Source: Pseudomonas graminis
Lineage (GTDB): Bacteria > Pseudomonadota > Gammaproteobacteria > Pseudomonadales > Pseudomonadaceae
Length of the DNA stretch: 64,000 bases
Reading direction: 5' to 3'
Assembly: GCF_002093745.1 (NCBI RefSeq)
Contig: NZ_MTSB01000005.1
Span: forward strand, 1-64,000
Made by a program: the position numbers and the translations under genes. Under the pieces are notes generated by a model that made no database searches, was not told the origin of the DNA, and saw only the letters and a list, made by a program, of their open reading frames with translations. The first letter of the stretch is position 1. Every line of letters starts with the position of its first letter. Below, one piece after another: positions 63,862-64,000 of this stretch.

Positions 63862-64000
63862 ATGCACTGGATACTGGCGATAACGATGGCAGGATCAAGC
63901 ACAGCGACCGTAATGAAGACCTACAGCACGGAAAGCGAGTGCAGAAAAGCACAGGAAGAGTTTTTCAGGGGAAAAGACGGAAAAACGCAGTACAGCGGCG
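63862..64000 (+). CDS. Small probable exported protein, 3' end outside window
   Basis: 46 codons are visible to the right edge. A strong ribosome site AGGAGG ends 4 nt before ATG 63862. The start MHWILAITMAGSSTATVMKT is a short hydrophobic segment; YSTESECRKAQEEFF follows. Compact exported proteins with a T-F/Y-x-S/T-x-x-x-C-x-x-A pattern are common in conjugative elements of pseudomonads. The family cannot be fixed from this fragment. It is divergent from the RHH regulator gene. Confidence 0.6.
   Translation, partial: MHWILAITMAGSSTATVMKTYSTESECRKAQEEFFRGKDGKTQYSG

Overview
The window reads as a plant-associated Pseudomonas of the P. syringae / P. cichorii / P. corrugata type. The evidence is the tail of a very large lipopeptide synthetase with tandem thioesterases, MacA/MacB and OprM-type export genes, LuxR regulators lacking an autoinducer domain, a sequence matching the syr-syp box, and an MvaT-type H-NS protein. 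No rRNA, tRNA or CRISPR array was seen.

1-24.2 kb is the right half of a lipopeptide locus. The synthetase enters from the left edge and ends in four complete modules plus two thioesterases. Adenylation codes read by eye predict Ala, Dab, Ser and an aliphatic residue, with epimerising C domains after the first (partial) module and after Ser. This matches the corpeptin/cichopeptin tail (aThr-Ala-Dab-Ser-Ile) rather than syringopeptin or syringafactin. A macA-macB pair follows. Then come a LuxR regulator, an OprM-like lipoprotein, a second LuxR regulator and a divergent second MacA-like adaptor. A 20-bp syr-syp-type dyad lies in that divergent promoter.

24.2-33.6 kb looks like ordinary chromosome: a DUF2252 protein, TspO, an exported alpha/beta hydrolase, and a GntR-controlled operon (APH-type kinase, class III aminotransferase, HAD hydrolase) that suggests amino-alcohol or hydroxylysine-type catabolism. 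An NfsA-like oxidoreductase follows.

33.6-64 kb is an accessory region full of broken genes. 34-36.7 kb holds a calcineurin-type phosphoesterase translationally coupled to a row of small divergent paralogues. 37.3-40.4 kb is a two-gene HNH plus SMC-like ATPase operon of Septu/PtuAB type, in which the ATPase also carries an HNH-like N-terminus. 41.2-45.5 kb is a large STAND/NACHT NTPase with a C-terminal PD-(D/E)XK-like nuclease. 45.7-47.1 kb holds remnants of a HEPN-RES toxin and of an Xre/MbcA/ParS antitoxin. 47.3-49.0 kb is a two-gene CBASS (Cap15 plus CD-NTase), followed by an HTH-ParA module. An IS21-family remnant then abuts a RES-domain toxin gene that has lost its 5' end. Further right are MvaT, a GNAT enzyme between related palindromes, a DUF4238 protein, a HEPN protein, an orphan DUF2384 antitoxin, a tyrosine recombinase, and a gene-poor stretch with iteron-like repeats and a strong hairpin. 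Small plasmid/ICE-like genes run to the right edge.

Taken together, an NRPS virulence/export locus sits about 10 kb from a composite mobile defence island. The best candidates for little-described biology are the NACHT-nuclease, the double-HNH Septu-like operon, the phosphoesterase/small-paralogue operon and the HEPN protein at 57.5 kb.
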